From contig VZRZ01007703.1 in NCBI GenBank assembly GCA_013398175.1, positions 719,069 through 783,068 of the forward strand: a DNA stretch of 64,000 bases. The letters are read 5' to 3'. A model generated the notes under the pieces. That model was not told the origin of the DNA, did not search any database, and was given only the letters and a program-made list of their open reading frames with translations. This document shows, piece after piece, positions 1 to 11,285 of the stretch. The DNA comes from Climacteris rufus (Eukaryota; Chordata; Aves; Passeriformes; Climacteridae). Positions within the stretch are counted from its first letter, which is position 1; every line of letters starts with the position of its first letter. The position numbers and the translations under genes were made by a program.

Positions 1-3000
1 CCCAAACTCTGGGATGGGTTTCAGAGCACAGAGAAATGTCAATGCTCTCTCATGAAGCGTTAATGAGGGTGGACGTGTTGTGCAGGCACAGTTGCTCTGG
101 AAACTCATGCTGTTGCTTTGTTCTTTGTCATTTCAGGGGATGCTGGTTGTTACAAACTGGCAAGAGAGACTTTTCTTCTTGTTGAAGGCTACATGGGCTT
201 TTGAACACTCTTGGATGTCCACACTAACATACAACACAATATCACATGCAATTAGTGCAATCTTGCAAAACATGGCCATAGGACATAAAGAAGTAGTGGG
301 AATACCCATCCATAGGCTGTAGGAACCCTATTTCACAGGCACAAACCATATAATCTGAGGACAGTCTGAGCCATTTTGTGGGGTCTTCTAGACTGAAATA
401 GAGGATAGTGTCTCAGGAAGTGAATACACTGAAGAGCATTCAGGGTAAAATTATTTGTCTCAGGCATTATCAGTCTTAATGTTGCTGTTTCTAGAAGAGA
501 TTTACCTTATATATGCAAAATAAGAGACTATAAATTAGCTTGATGATATTTATATGTTTTCCTTGTGAGGTTGATGAAGTTTATATGTTTCTTGCTTCAT
601 CTTGTCTTCTCTCAGTTACCCTCACTTTTCCAGATGCAGTTGACACCCCAGTTAATTGGAACACTTCAGATTCCTGCTACAAAGGCACTACCTTACAGAG
701 CTTCTAACTGCAGAGCTGACTGTATTTAACTAATTCCCAGGTTTCAGATTTAGGGGGTTATTAGAAATATGGTCCACACATGTGATATCTTCCCTCAGGA
801 TGTCTGAGGTTACATTAATTAATCAGGAATCCAGGATAGGAAACATTAATCATTTGTCTCTGTACATTGCTGGGATTATTCCAAAACCTCCTTCCTTTTC
901 TCTGTCAATATAAATAAAATAAAGAGAGAAGAGGAAAGTTTAACATATGGTCAGAGATAGAGAGCATGTCCTTTTCTCCAGAAGCATACATCAAAGATTT
1001 GCAGAGATCAGACTGATTCATCAGCAATGTTTTTTGACCAATATAGGGCCAGCAATGAGTCAGTCACAAGCAATGTGACTTTCAACTTCCATAAACAACT
1101 TTTACAGATGATACAATAAATTTATACTTTCCTTGCTCTGCTCCCCCATTCAATAGTCTGCTATACTCCCTTTACAGCATTTCCTTTTGCCTTTATCTCC
1201 AAGACACTAGAAATAACCATGGATGTAAAAACCTGAAAATCTCCATTCTTGAGCAGAGTCCAGTAATCAAACTCAAAAGTCTATATAATGAACCAGCATG
1301 CAACCAAATGTCTTGTCAAATCAGTGGTCTTAGGGTTCATGTTCAGTGTTGATAATGTGAGGGAACTGATATTGTTGTGATGTTCTTGAGTCACATTGAC
1401 TGTTCATGTCAGACACAGATGAAGTTTTCCAGAAGAAACACACGAAGCTAAGAATAAGATTGGCAGTTCCTAGAAGATCAAGCTGAATGGCATCTGCCTG
1501 GAGAATTTTTCATCTAAAACTGTCATACTCTGTTCTCAGCTACATGAGAGAAGCGCAGGTTACTACAGCTAAAACAGTGCATCACATACAGTTACTACAG
1601 CCATTGTTTACCCTTAGAGTAGTGGTGTAGATGTACTTGATTTCCAGGAAACTGCTGAGAGCCTCGTTATTCAGTCCTTTTATTCTCTTGATATGCTCCA
1701 TTTCCAAGTAATTCTTCTAATTTCGCCTTTTCAAACTTTAGGCAGTAATCCAGGTTTTCCATGCTGTAGGATATTTACAATACCACAAGAATCTAAGCCA
1801 TCTGATCTTCCTTTCTTAAATATGAATAACACCATTAGTGTGAATTTGTTTTCTACTGCACAGTTCTGAAGAGCTAAGCTATTCTGAAATTATCTTGGTC
1901 TCTAGAATTGCGTGGTCTAAGTTAGTCATAGGCCAAAAAGATCAGTCTAAGTGACAGTGGAGTCATGCAATGTATCACAGTTCTATATCTTTCTTACATT
2001 AAGGTTCTTCCACAGAAATGCAAAGAAAAGAGAGTAACAGAAATGAGTTGTGGACAAAGGATTTTCCCCTGCTCTCTGTGGAACTACAGTGAATTAGAAG
2101 AATAAATATTACAAAATTAAAAGGAACATCTAGCTTTGAAAGAACAATGTCTTTATGATCAAAAGCCTGCATAATATCCTAAGCTAAAGAGTTTTTCTGT
2201 TTATACTGTTTAAGTTTAGCCACTTGGAATAGCTTTTGTAAAAAAAATTGTCGATGTCCCAGAAGGATAAAACCATGTGGGAAAAGTGCAAATGCCTGAG
2301 ATTTTTGTCCTGCTATGGAATTGCTGCACCCTTGTGCAAGAGAGAGAACTTTTCCTCAAGAATGTTCCATAATGACTGGGCCATTTCAGTTGTTCCCTGA
2401 GGCATCTAGTCCACATCAGCGGTCAGTGTGCTTTTGCAAATGAAAAAAGGTGATTCCATTAGTCAAGACCCCAAATCCACACTGAAGCAACAGCATGCCA
2501 AAATGCACAGATGCTAGTAAATGCATGCATAGTTTCAGTATTGCTTCAGAAAAATGTAGTGTAACTCATTACCTTTCCTTTCCACAAGAGAAACTGCATT
2601 GCAAAATAGAAAACAAGGACATGGCTTTAAATGGAACTACTAAATTTGATGTTACTTGTAAGGAAAAAGTCAGATCATACTGGAAGCAATATAGATTTTT
2701 CCTCATTTGATTCACAAATCTACAAGAGAAAGGAAGTATTTATCACTTCCCATAAGAAACATGGAACTTTCAAAATAAAATACAAATCTCCATTTAAATC
2801 TTTTGTGTTAGTGAATTCTTTTCAATATGACACACAGATAGAGAGGACTTTTTAGTTAGTATTGGTTTGGAACAACAACAACAAAAAAGCCATTGTTTAG
2901 TAAGTAATTTTGGAAATAACCCTGGTTTTGAAGAACTCTCTGTCGTGCTTCATCCTGTTTTATAAAATTCCCTTTCTGTGCAGATTCTGACAGAAGTCAG

Positions 3001-3595
3001 CTTGCTCATTCCCAATGACTAGAATTAACCACATAATGGTTTTCATGAAGCTGCTAAAACATTTGACTCCATTATTTGGCCAAGAATATGTTTACAATTA
3101 CAAATGGCCTGTTTAGAAAATTCCCAAGGAATAACCTATGCGTTGAAATAATTTTTGCAACAGATCCAGCTCCTTTTGTCTCAGTTTTGGGAAGCTTCAT
3201 ATAAAGACAGTGCTTGCATGCTTTAGGTGTAGGGGACCACACCAACACAAGGGAGCAGAAGGCAGAATTGAGATATGTAATGCTAAAACTACAATCCACA
3301 AAAACTTACCTAGGCCTGCAGGTGATACAAAGAGCCACAGCCAGCGATCATGTCCTCAGTAAAGTTCACTAGGTGCTTCCAGTGCTTGACAGCCTGATTT
3401 GCTGCCATCTCTCCAGAGCTGATTATGGAACCTTTCTTATGACTGCAGTCCTTTGATACTTGCAAACTGCACAGTCCTACACTCGTCCCCAGAGGTCCAG
3501 CCTAGCCTGTGTTTTCTGGAAAAGTTGGATGTGTATTGGCAGCATTCATTTCTGCACAAAGCACAGCCAGCCTTGGATGAATCCTGCATCTGGAA
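1..3595. other. Unannotated AT-rich stretch
   Basis: I see no gene, RNA gene or recognisable transposon here. Open frames are short (80 codons or fewer), overlap on both strands and resemble no family I know. A fair splice-acceptor-like tract ends in CAG near position 135, but no matching donor or long open frame follows. Minor simple sequence includes a short AAC run near 2873. The best reading is intergenic or deep intronic DNA. Confidence 0.6.
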
Positions 3596-4530
3596 GAATC
3601 ACAGAATCAGAAAATAAACCAGGTTGGAAGAGACCTTAGAGATCACCAAGTCCAACCTATAGCCTAACACCTCCTCATCAACTAAACCATGGCACTGAGT
3701 GCCACATCTAATCTTCTTTTAACACATTGAGGGATGGTGACTCCACTACTTCCCTGGGCAGATTACTCCAGTGCCCAGTCACTCTCTCAGTAAAGAATTT
3801 CTTCCTGACATCTAACCTAAACTTCCCCTGGTGCAGCTTGAGACTGTGTCCTCTCGTTCTTGTTAGTTGTTGCCTGGTAGAAGAGACTGACCCCCCCCGA
3901 CTACAACCTCCTTTCAGGGAGTTGTAGAGAGTGATGAGGTCTCCCCTAAGTCTCCTTTTCTCCAGGCTAAACAACCCCAGCTCCCTCAGCCATTCCTCAC
4001 AGGGCTTGTGTTCCAAGCCCTTCACCAGCCTTGTTGCCCTCCTCTGGACGTGCTCAAGTGTCTCAATGTCCTTCCTAAACTGAGGGGCCCAGAACTGGAC
4101 ACAGCACTCAAGGTGCGGCCTCACCAGTGCTGTGTACAGGGGAAGAATGACTTCCCTGGTCCTGCTGGCCACACCATTCCTAATACAGGCCAGGATACCA
4201 TTGACCTTCTTGGCCACCTGGGCACACTGCTGGTTCATATACAATCGACCATCAACCAGCACCCCCACGTCCCTTTCAACCTGGCCACTGTCCAACCACT
4301 CTGACCTCAGCCTGTAACGCTGGAAGGAGTTGTTATGTCCAAAGTGCAGAACCCGGCACTTGGACTCGTTAAACTTCATATTGCTGGACTCGGCCTATCT
4401 ATCGAGCCTGTCCTGATCCCTCTGCAAAGCCCTCCTATCTTCCAGTAGGTTGACACATGCCCCCAGCTTGGTGTCATCTGCAAACTTACTGATAGCGGAC
4501 TCAATCCCCTCATCCAAATCATCAATAAAA
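3596..4530 (-). mobile_element. CR1 LINE, 5'-truncated, longest copy in window
   Basis: This is a chicken-repeat-1 non-LTR retrotransposon fragment in reverse orientation. Its 3' tail is the GAATCACAGAATCA stretch at 3596-3609, the complement of the usual CR1 ATTCTGTGATTCT end, followed by the conserved 3' UTR complement (GGTTGGAAGAGACC, CAAGTCCAACC). The body encodes the end of the reverse-transcriptase ORF. Similarity fades at about 4530-4545, so only roughly 0.93 kb of an element normally about 4.5 kb long is present; such 5' truncation is typical of target-primed reverse transcription. No target-site duplication is evident, which is also usual for CR1. The preserved reading frame suggests it is among the younger copies here. 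Confidence 0.95.
3708..4528 (-). pseudogene. CR1 reverse transcriptase ORF, C-terminal remnant
   Basis: This is the remnant of the CR1 ORF2 polyprotein, which in an intact element has an endonuclease and a reverse transcriptase that copy CR1 RNA into the genome. Only the end of the RT domain and the C-terminal region remain. The RT catalytic motif FADD is encoded at 4473-4484. An in-frame TAG at 4395-4397 follows. An open frame of 223 codons then runs from 4379 to 3708 and includes the family blocks FNESKCRVLHFG, LPLYTALVRPHLE, VQRRATRLVKGLE, LFSLEKRRLRGDLITLYN and LPREVVESPSL. The frame ends a few residues before the usual CR1 terminus. The N-terminal endonuclease is absent, so the copy is dead. 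The ATG at 4377-4379 is an internal methionine, not a true start. Confidence 0.92.
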
Positions 4531-5692
4531 TGAAGCAAGACTGTTGCTTTTACCTAACAGTTTAGAGGTTTAAAGCACTTACCCAGGAAGCTGAAACTCG
4601 AGGCTTTACTCCTCCTCAGCAAAGACAGTTCCAACTCAGATCTGCAAGCTCCCACCGGAGCACTGGGAGGGAACATCCTCCCCTCGGTATGTCAAAACTG
4701 GTGTGGCTGAAAAAGACAGAGTCAAAGGGGCAAGAATACAGTAAGCCCCAAATGGGTGATGTTATCCTCGTGTCTGGGAATCACAGGCTACAGGCTGCAC
4801 AGCACAGTAAAGATCTCAAAGAACATTAATATTCTTAAGCTAGAACCCCAGTAAGGGAAATTACCCCCACTACCTAACTACTGTCTTTCTGCTGTCTCAG
4901 CTGCTGATCAACACCATTCATTTGAAACAGAAGACTCCATGTAAGCATTTCTCCACTCGCAGGACACTTGCTAGAATTTCAGTTAGCAAATTAAAAACCA
5001 ATTATTGGAAATAAATTTTCTCCTGAACTCAAAGAAAAAAAAGCAAAATAACAGAACCATGTAACCTAACATTTTCTTGTCTTTAAACTCAGAAATCTAT
5101 CAATTCTTTCCTTATTTATTCAAAATTTATTAAAACAAGGGGTACACTAGAACATCATAAAGAGTGCTGTGACTTAATTCCATTCTTCTATATGAAGGAC
5201 AGAAATTAATTTTTTATAGATACAAAAGAAAAATAATGTGTATCCACAAATTGTTTTTCATCATAAGGGCTTCACTGATGGCTTCTATATCACTAATTGT
5301 ACTTGCAAATTAATTTCCTCCCATTACAATGGAAAGAAATTAGCTATAAAATTTGGCAAATTAATATAAAGTATGTCTGTGGTGCTTTCTAAAATAAATT
5401 GAATATAATTTTGATGTTGTATGTAGAGTCAGAGGAGTGTTTCAACCTGCCCATTTTTCTAATAGACTGAGAAAGACATTAAAATATCAAAATAGTCATA
5501 AAGATAAGGGCATAGTGACAGGCATTAGGGATGATTCTATAAAAACTGAGGTTCCTGATCTACATCTCTTTTTAATCAATGAAAGAATTATGTAAAAGCC
5601 ATTCAGACTTTTAAAATTAACCAAACTGTATCTGTATGAAGACTTTCAAGAAATTTTTGTCAGCTCAGCTCATTTTGAAAGTTAATTTTGTA
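4531..5692. other. Unannotated spacer between two CR1 copies
   Basis: AT-rich DNA with no recognisable gene or repeat. It separates two CR1 elements inserted in the same orientation. Confidence 0.55.
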
Positions 5693-6145
5693 GAATCATA
5701 GAATTGTTTATGTTGGAAAAGCCCCTTAGTATCATCAAGTCCAACCATTAACCCAGCACTAACTAATCCACCACTAACCCATGTCCCCAAGTGCCACAAC
5801 TACATGTCTTTTAAATACCTCGAAGTATGGTGACTCCACCACTTCCCTGGGCAGCCTGTTCCAAAGTTTGACAGCCCTTCCACGAAGAGTCTTTTCCTAA
5901 TATCCAATCTAAACCTCTCCTGGCACAATTTGAGGCCATTTCTTCATGTCCTATCACTGTGACCTGGCAGAAAAGCCTGACCCCCACCTGGCTACAACCT
6001 CCTTTCAGGAAGTTTTTGAGAGTGATAAGGCACTCCTGAAGCCTCCTTTTCTCCAGGCTGAGCCCCTCCAGCTCCCTCAGCTGCTCCTCCTAGGACTTGT
6101 GCTCCAGACCCTTCACCAGCTCTGTTGCTCTCTTTTGTGGATACC
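5693..6145 (-). mobile_element. CR1 LINE 3' fragment
   Basis: A reverse-oriented CR1 fragment of about 450 bp. The 3' tail complement GAATCATAGAATTG sits at 5693-5706, followed by the conserved TTGGAAAAGCC and CAAGTCCAACC blocks. Further in come the complements of the conserved segments for the CR1 C-terminus (CTTCCCTGGGCAGCCTGTTCC; TCCTTTTCTCCAGGCTGAGCC). Similarity ends near 6145. The reading frame is broken, and this copy is more diverged than the one at 3596-4530. Confidence 0.92.
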
Positions 6146-6899
6146 TTTGCAATTTCAGAAATATTTTTCTATTTTTCACTCTTCTGTTTCAGTGAAATAG
6201 CTAACTTCACTAGAAGAAGTTAAAGGAAAAATAACATTTTCTATGTAATCTTATTCTGTATCCAGAAGCAGTTAGACCGGTGATTTTTCTCACAAAAAAA
6301 AAATTATATTTTTACTTCACAGGGAAATGAGTTTGTCCTGATGACCTTTATGAGGTCAAAAATTACTCCAAAATACCAAAGGACCCCACTACATGTTGGA
6401 ATTCTTTGAAGGAGGAAGTTCATAAATCATTTTCGCATATTATATATCTATAATACATTTGTATGTGTGGATTTAATTAGTGAGTATGTAAAATGTACGT
6501 TGAGTACTTGAGTACTTAGTCCAACAATACTCAGCCTAAAAAGCTATTTTTAAATTTAATACTTAGAAAGTGTATAATCTGGATTTCCATCTTGAAAGTA
6601 TAATTTATACATTAAAGTCACAGAGAATCTGTGGAAAAATTTGCAATATTGAGAAACTGAGTAATGTCATAGCAGATCCAATTACAAATTAAGCTTTTCC
6701 TTGAAACTAGATGTTAACTATGCATTTGATAAAAACTCAAATCATATTTTCCAGAGTGAGAAACAAAGGGAAAAGAAGCATATGGAGGTCAGTCTGGGTG
6801 TGACGTCCATTACCACATAGATCTAAGTCCCATTAGTCATTTCAGTGTATATTTTTTTTTACTTCTAACAGATTGCCACTTCGAGTGTTTTTGTAGTGT
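6146..6899. other. Unannotated AT-rich spacer
   Basis: No gene or known repeat was seen. The sequence is AT-rich, with TATATATCTATAATA-type tracts near 6440. Confidence 0.5.
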
Positions 6900-6999
6900 G
6901 GGAAAGGAGAGCAAAGAGAAAAAGGAAGAGGAAAAGGATGAGGGAAGGAAAGAGGAAAAGGAAGAGGAAAGGGAAGGAGAGAGGAGAGGAGGAGAGGGA
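6900..6999 (+). repeat. Polypurine (GA-rich) tract
   Basis: About 100 bases of almost pure purine on the plus strand, interrupted only by C at 6912 and T at 6939. Positions 6940-6999 are 60 uninterrupted purines. The block AAAAGGAAGAGGAAA recurs at about 6920 and 6956. Such homopurine/homopyrimidine tracts can adopt triplex (H-DNA) structures and mutate by slippage. The Ser/Phe/Leu-rich frames read from the opposite strand are low-complexity translation, not genes. Confidence 0.9.
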
Positions 7000-9900
7000 C
7001 TGCAGGAGTACACATGGTCTCTGGGAAGATGGCAAGATGGAAGAACAGGATACAGCATGCAACTAAACTGTTTACAGCTCATGGGCCCTCAAAGGCACAG
7101 TTCTTAACTGGGCAGGTGTGCTGACTCCTTGTTGGTTGCTCTCAGGGATCCTGAGCTTACACAGCATCGTTGGCTTTTTAAATGTGATCTTTGTACTGTT
7201 AATGTGATAACTAAGTGATGGCCATCTCTTCTTCCCAGCTTTCGCCGATTTTCCCAGTAGAAAGGTGGAGCCAATTCCCAATTTGGACAGAGAAAGGATG
7301 ACTTCACTGAAAGATTTTACAAGAATCCATGAAGAGAAGGTATCTAGTTAGCAGACCAGCTCAGAGGAATTGCTCAAGGGACAAGAAAAACAGCAGAATG
7401 CACAGTGATGTGGCAGTGGTACGCTGTCACTGAAATGGGTAATGCTATGGGAAAGAGGGGACTCACCAGGATCATCTTCAGGGGTACACAAACTAGGACA
7501 AAAATAACTCTGGGAGGATTTAAGTAACCTTGTCAAGGGGCATGTTTGCACACCTGCCTTCATCTGTAGATCTGTCAAGAAAGAATAAAAATAGCTTTAA
7601 ATCATGTTCCACAGAAACATCACCAGACTATAGGGTGTTGTAGACAAACTAAACTTTGTCACCCCAATATGTTGTGGCAGGATGGTTTCAGCCCCCCTCT
7701 CTGCTGCCAAATCTTATCTGCTGATGCTAAGATCAGAGGACCATCTTCCCCTAAACTTCTTGGCGCCAGCTGTGAGCTCTTTGCTGGGAAGGTAGAACAT
7801 CCAAGATAAAGTGGCTGACAGATACAAGGATTTTATGAATATAAAAGAACACTGTAAAACTCAAAAATGGAGACCACAGTTTTGTTATTTCTCAAAGTGC
7901 ACAAACTGTTTTCTCCAACATACTTTAAGACATCAGTATGCCGTATTTCCATACTTCTCTTCTAGAAGATGAGTGAAAAGATTTGGTAAGTTACATTGAG
8001 TTCTAACCTTACTATTTCTTTGCTATAGGTACCTTTATTTTTGTGCACTATTTATTCTACTGGTAGTATCTCTTTTGTTTATCCTGTGTAGTAAGAAGTT
8101 TTGCTTAAATTCTGGTCTCATATGTGTTTTCTTGTGACTGTTACAATAAATCTATCCATGTTGTAATAATCCTGATTGGTCATAACTAAAGAACCAGAGA
8201 GAACATGTAGTTTTGGAGTGCAGACCACTCCAAGAGAATTAAAACCCATCTAAACTCTCTTATATTCATAACATATGTATCCCAGGCCTGGTCAGCACAT
8301 CCAAAGATGAACAAGGGGAGGCCTGGAAAGCAAATTCTGCAGTTTTGCCTGCTTTGGTCCAATTCATGGGCAGAAGGACATAACCACGGATCTTGGTACT
8401 GGCACAAGCCACCCCAGGAACAGGAGCCTCCTTGTTCTCCAATTTAGTTTCAAATGAGAAAGTGCATTTGGCAAATGGGGATTGATCACAACACTGATAT
8501 GAAATAATGGTTTTGACTTTAACTTTCTCTCTCCTGAGTTTTCTTTACCCGTCTGTTGCACTTTATCATTGATCTGCAACAAGAACCTTTTGTAGTAGAA
8601 CAACACCTTCTTCCTGCACCTTTGTGCAGCACTAAGTGTCTGTAATATTAATAATGTCAGATTTCAGGTGGCCCGAGCACTCTTTTGGTTTTCATGAAAG
8701 GGGTAATTAAGCAGCTTCTGTTGAGTCGAAACTTGGAAACAACAGAAGTCACTGCCCAAGGCAAGCAGGCCAATTGTGCCAAAGCTGGAGTATGGGCAGT
8801 ATATTAACTGTGCTTACCTATAGGAAAGCAGCAGAGTATGAGTATGGGTTTGCAGGGATCACAGAGCCATGAGAAGCAGCTGCAGGAGGTAGCCAGGCCA
8901 AAAGGATAGGGAGAGATTTACTTCTGTCTTCTTGTTGAAAGTAAACTAGATGACAGCAAGATGATGCCTTGTTCATGATATCAAAGTTTCCTCCTAAAGA
9001 GGAAAAATCCCCAAACATTAGCCCTGAAGTTCCTGAAAGTTCCTCTCACATGTTCATGACACAAGGGGTGGAAAGGCTCTGAGGGGGCCTGTAAGAGTTA
9101 ATGGATTCATTTGGGAATGCTTTGAGATCTTTCCCTAATTCTTGGAGGGAAGCTCGGAACACTTACTCTGCATGTATTTGCAGTTCCCTGAATAAAGACC
9201 ACAGTGCCAGGTCTTGAATTTCACACATTAATCCACAAGGACCTGCAACCCAGACAGATGGCTCTGAGGCAGCAAGGAAAATAGTTCTTTGCTGTTTTTC
9301 AACTATATGTGATTAGGTGGATTTCTGCCATATGAACAACCTTACAGCAAAAGAACAGTCACTTCTTTAGAAAACAGCCATAAGCATAACGTAGACACAC
9401 TGTGTTAGAAAAAAGGTAGTCTGCGAACACCAAGTGGACTAAATCTGGGCTGATTTGGGTTATGTTTCCCACAATGAAAGAGTGGGAAAATGATCTTCCC
9501 TTTCTCTTGGGATAGAAATGGTATTGGGTGAATCAGCCAGCTTTTGGACAGAACTTTTTGGGCAGCATGCAGGAAAATCTTCATATGATTTGAATTTACT
9601 TAACTTACAAGTGTTATTGTTTTACATTGTTGGCAAACACAGTATCATTAATAATAGGATCTGCCAAATGCTACTACTTTATGGGACCTATGACAGTTGA
9701 ATCCATGCCTCAGTAGCTTAGAGCCTCACACACCTGTTAACAGGACTCATCCTGCCCAGCAGCAGAGACCTTGCTCATGGGTGCAGAGCTTCATCAACTC
9801 CCACAGCCACCAGGCCAGGGTAGGACTCTTGGCACTTTGCAGGACTGATTTTTATATTTCTGTCCTTTCCAGCAGACCCCTGGGGTACTGAAGAGAGCAA

Positions 9901-10199
9901 ATAAACAAAACAAAACAATACAAAAGCCAACAAGCAAAAAAGACCAGTATTTGCTGAAAATGCTGACCAACATTTGCACTGATTCTGTTAATATGCCCCT
10001 GAAATTTCCTGCATGTCCTGCTGTGCAAATGCCAAAAAAAAAAAAAGGGTTTTATTTCTCCAAATATTAGGGAATATTTTATTTGGCTTTACCCCATATG
10101 CATCATCATTCCTCACACCCTACATTTCAGAGCAGGGTTTGAAAAGTACTTGCTTAGGGAGTATTTCACTTACTTACTCTCAGATTTGAGTTTGTATCC
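7000..10199. other. Unannotated stretch
   Basis: No gene was recognised. The longest open frames are about 80 codons and resemble nothing known. Parts near 7670-7900 and 9050-9200 have an LTR-like flavour (TG-rich start, ATATAAAAG or GAATAAAG motifs), but I could not define ends or target-site duplications. Short A/C-rich simple sequence lies near 9899-9925 and an A13 run near 10034. Confidence 0.5.
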
Positions 10200-10262
10200 G
10201 AAAGAATTGTTTAGGTTGGAAAAATCCTCTAAGACCGCTGAGTCCAAACATTAGCACAAATG
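10200..10262 (-). mobile_element. CR1 3'-tail fragment
   Basis: About 60 bp matching the extreme 3' UTR of CR1 in reverse orientation (AGAATTGTTTAGGTTGGAAAA, then a diverged GAGTCCAAACATTAGCAC). No coding part remains. It is either a very short 5'-truncated insertion or the surviving end of an eroded copy. Confidence 0.75.
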
Positions 10263-10795
10263 TGGATCACATGAATTTAGCAGGGTGTTTCCATTCTCTC
10301 TGTGAACATGGTGTGCAACATTGCTTACTGATCATTACCTGTTGCCAGCATCCTATTGAGTCTGTACAGGAGAGTCAAGTGAAATAGTTTATCCCTTGCT
10401 GTGGCAGGCTTTGGGGTTATGACAGAGTAGCTTGAATTTCAAACTATGGATTGAAATCACAGTATCAGGCAGGGCTGAGGCCCTGATATCCTGAGAGCCT
10501 CAATAAGCTGTGATCCACCCCAACTGCAGGCCCTCTCCACCATCAAGGGATTGGATGTACAGATTCCATTTATGGGCAGCAAGTGAAGTCATTCCAGCAC
10601 TTAACTAGGAAAACGAACTCATTACCATGCAGTTTGTGCCATGCTTGCTGCTGCTGTCATAAGCCTTATTTTAAATTTGTCATTCTTGGCTATCAGCAAA
10701 GGAACAGAAGTGCAGCACGCAGAGCAGAATAAACTCTGTACTCCAAGTTCTGGGCAAAGCTGCTCCAGTATGTATTAAAAACTGTAAGAAGTTCC

Positions 10796-11285
10796 ATAGC
10801 CAGTCAAATCAAAAGCCTGTCTAGCCAAGTATCCTGTCTCTGACAGTGATTATTAGCAGATACTGAAACAAAAGTATGAGAATTAAGGCATATAGAGTCC
10901 TTTTACTGCCTTCCAGCCTCTAAAAATCAACAGTGTAGAGATTTCCTGAGACTGAAATTACATCCAGAGCATAGTATTAAATAGTCAACAAAGCACTCAT
11001 CCTCCATTAATGTGCCAATCCCTTTTGGAATTTATTTATTTCATTTATTTGGCCACAATGCAACTACAGGCCACACAAAAAGATTTCCTTTTTTGCCTAT
11101 TTTTAGATGTGCCTGACAATTTTATTGAGTGCCCCCTCAGATATTATGTTCTGAGAGACTGTAAGCAATCGGTCCAATCAGTCCCTGTTTGTTTTCCCTC
11201 CATCAGCCAGAGTTTATAGAACTGTGCTATATTCTGCCTCCATTGTAATTTTTCCAAACTGAGAAACTCTATGATTTAGCAGAAC
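10796..11285 (-). mobile_element. Ancient CR1-clade LINE remnant
   Basis: In plus-strand order the region carries a colinear series of degraded blocks that I recognise from the older CR1 lineages abundant in turtles and crocodilians. These are TCTAGCCAAGTATCCTGTCT at 10819 with GACAGTG following, then CATCCTCCATTAATGTGCCAATCCCTTTT, then CAATTTTATTGAGTGCCCCCTCAGATATTATG, then CATCAGCCAGAGTTTATAGAACTGTG ending with CATTGTAATTTTTCCAAACTGA. This is the antisense of the element 3' region, so the copy is on the minus strand. Divergence is high, with many indels, and no frame is intact. It probably predates the avian radiation. The family was assigned from remembered consensus blocks, not by alignment. 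Confidence 0.72.

Noticed and set aside
3727..4317. Plus-strand frames of 61-98 codons across the first CR1
   Set aside because: They are antisense to the CR1 RT frame on the minus strand.
6837..7082. Ser/Phe/Leu-rich open frames opposite the GA tract
   Set aside because: They are translations of the polypyrimidine strand of a simple repeat.
7670..7900. Possible LTR (TGTTGTGGCAGG start, GGCGCCAGCTGTGAGC, ATATAAAAG)
   Set aside because: Ends, target-site duplication and a polyadenylation signal at the expected distance could not be defined.
9050..9200. Possible LTR end with GAATAAAGACC
   Set aside because: Only the polyadenylation-like word is suggestive. No TATA/CCAAT arrangement or defined ends were found.
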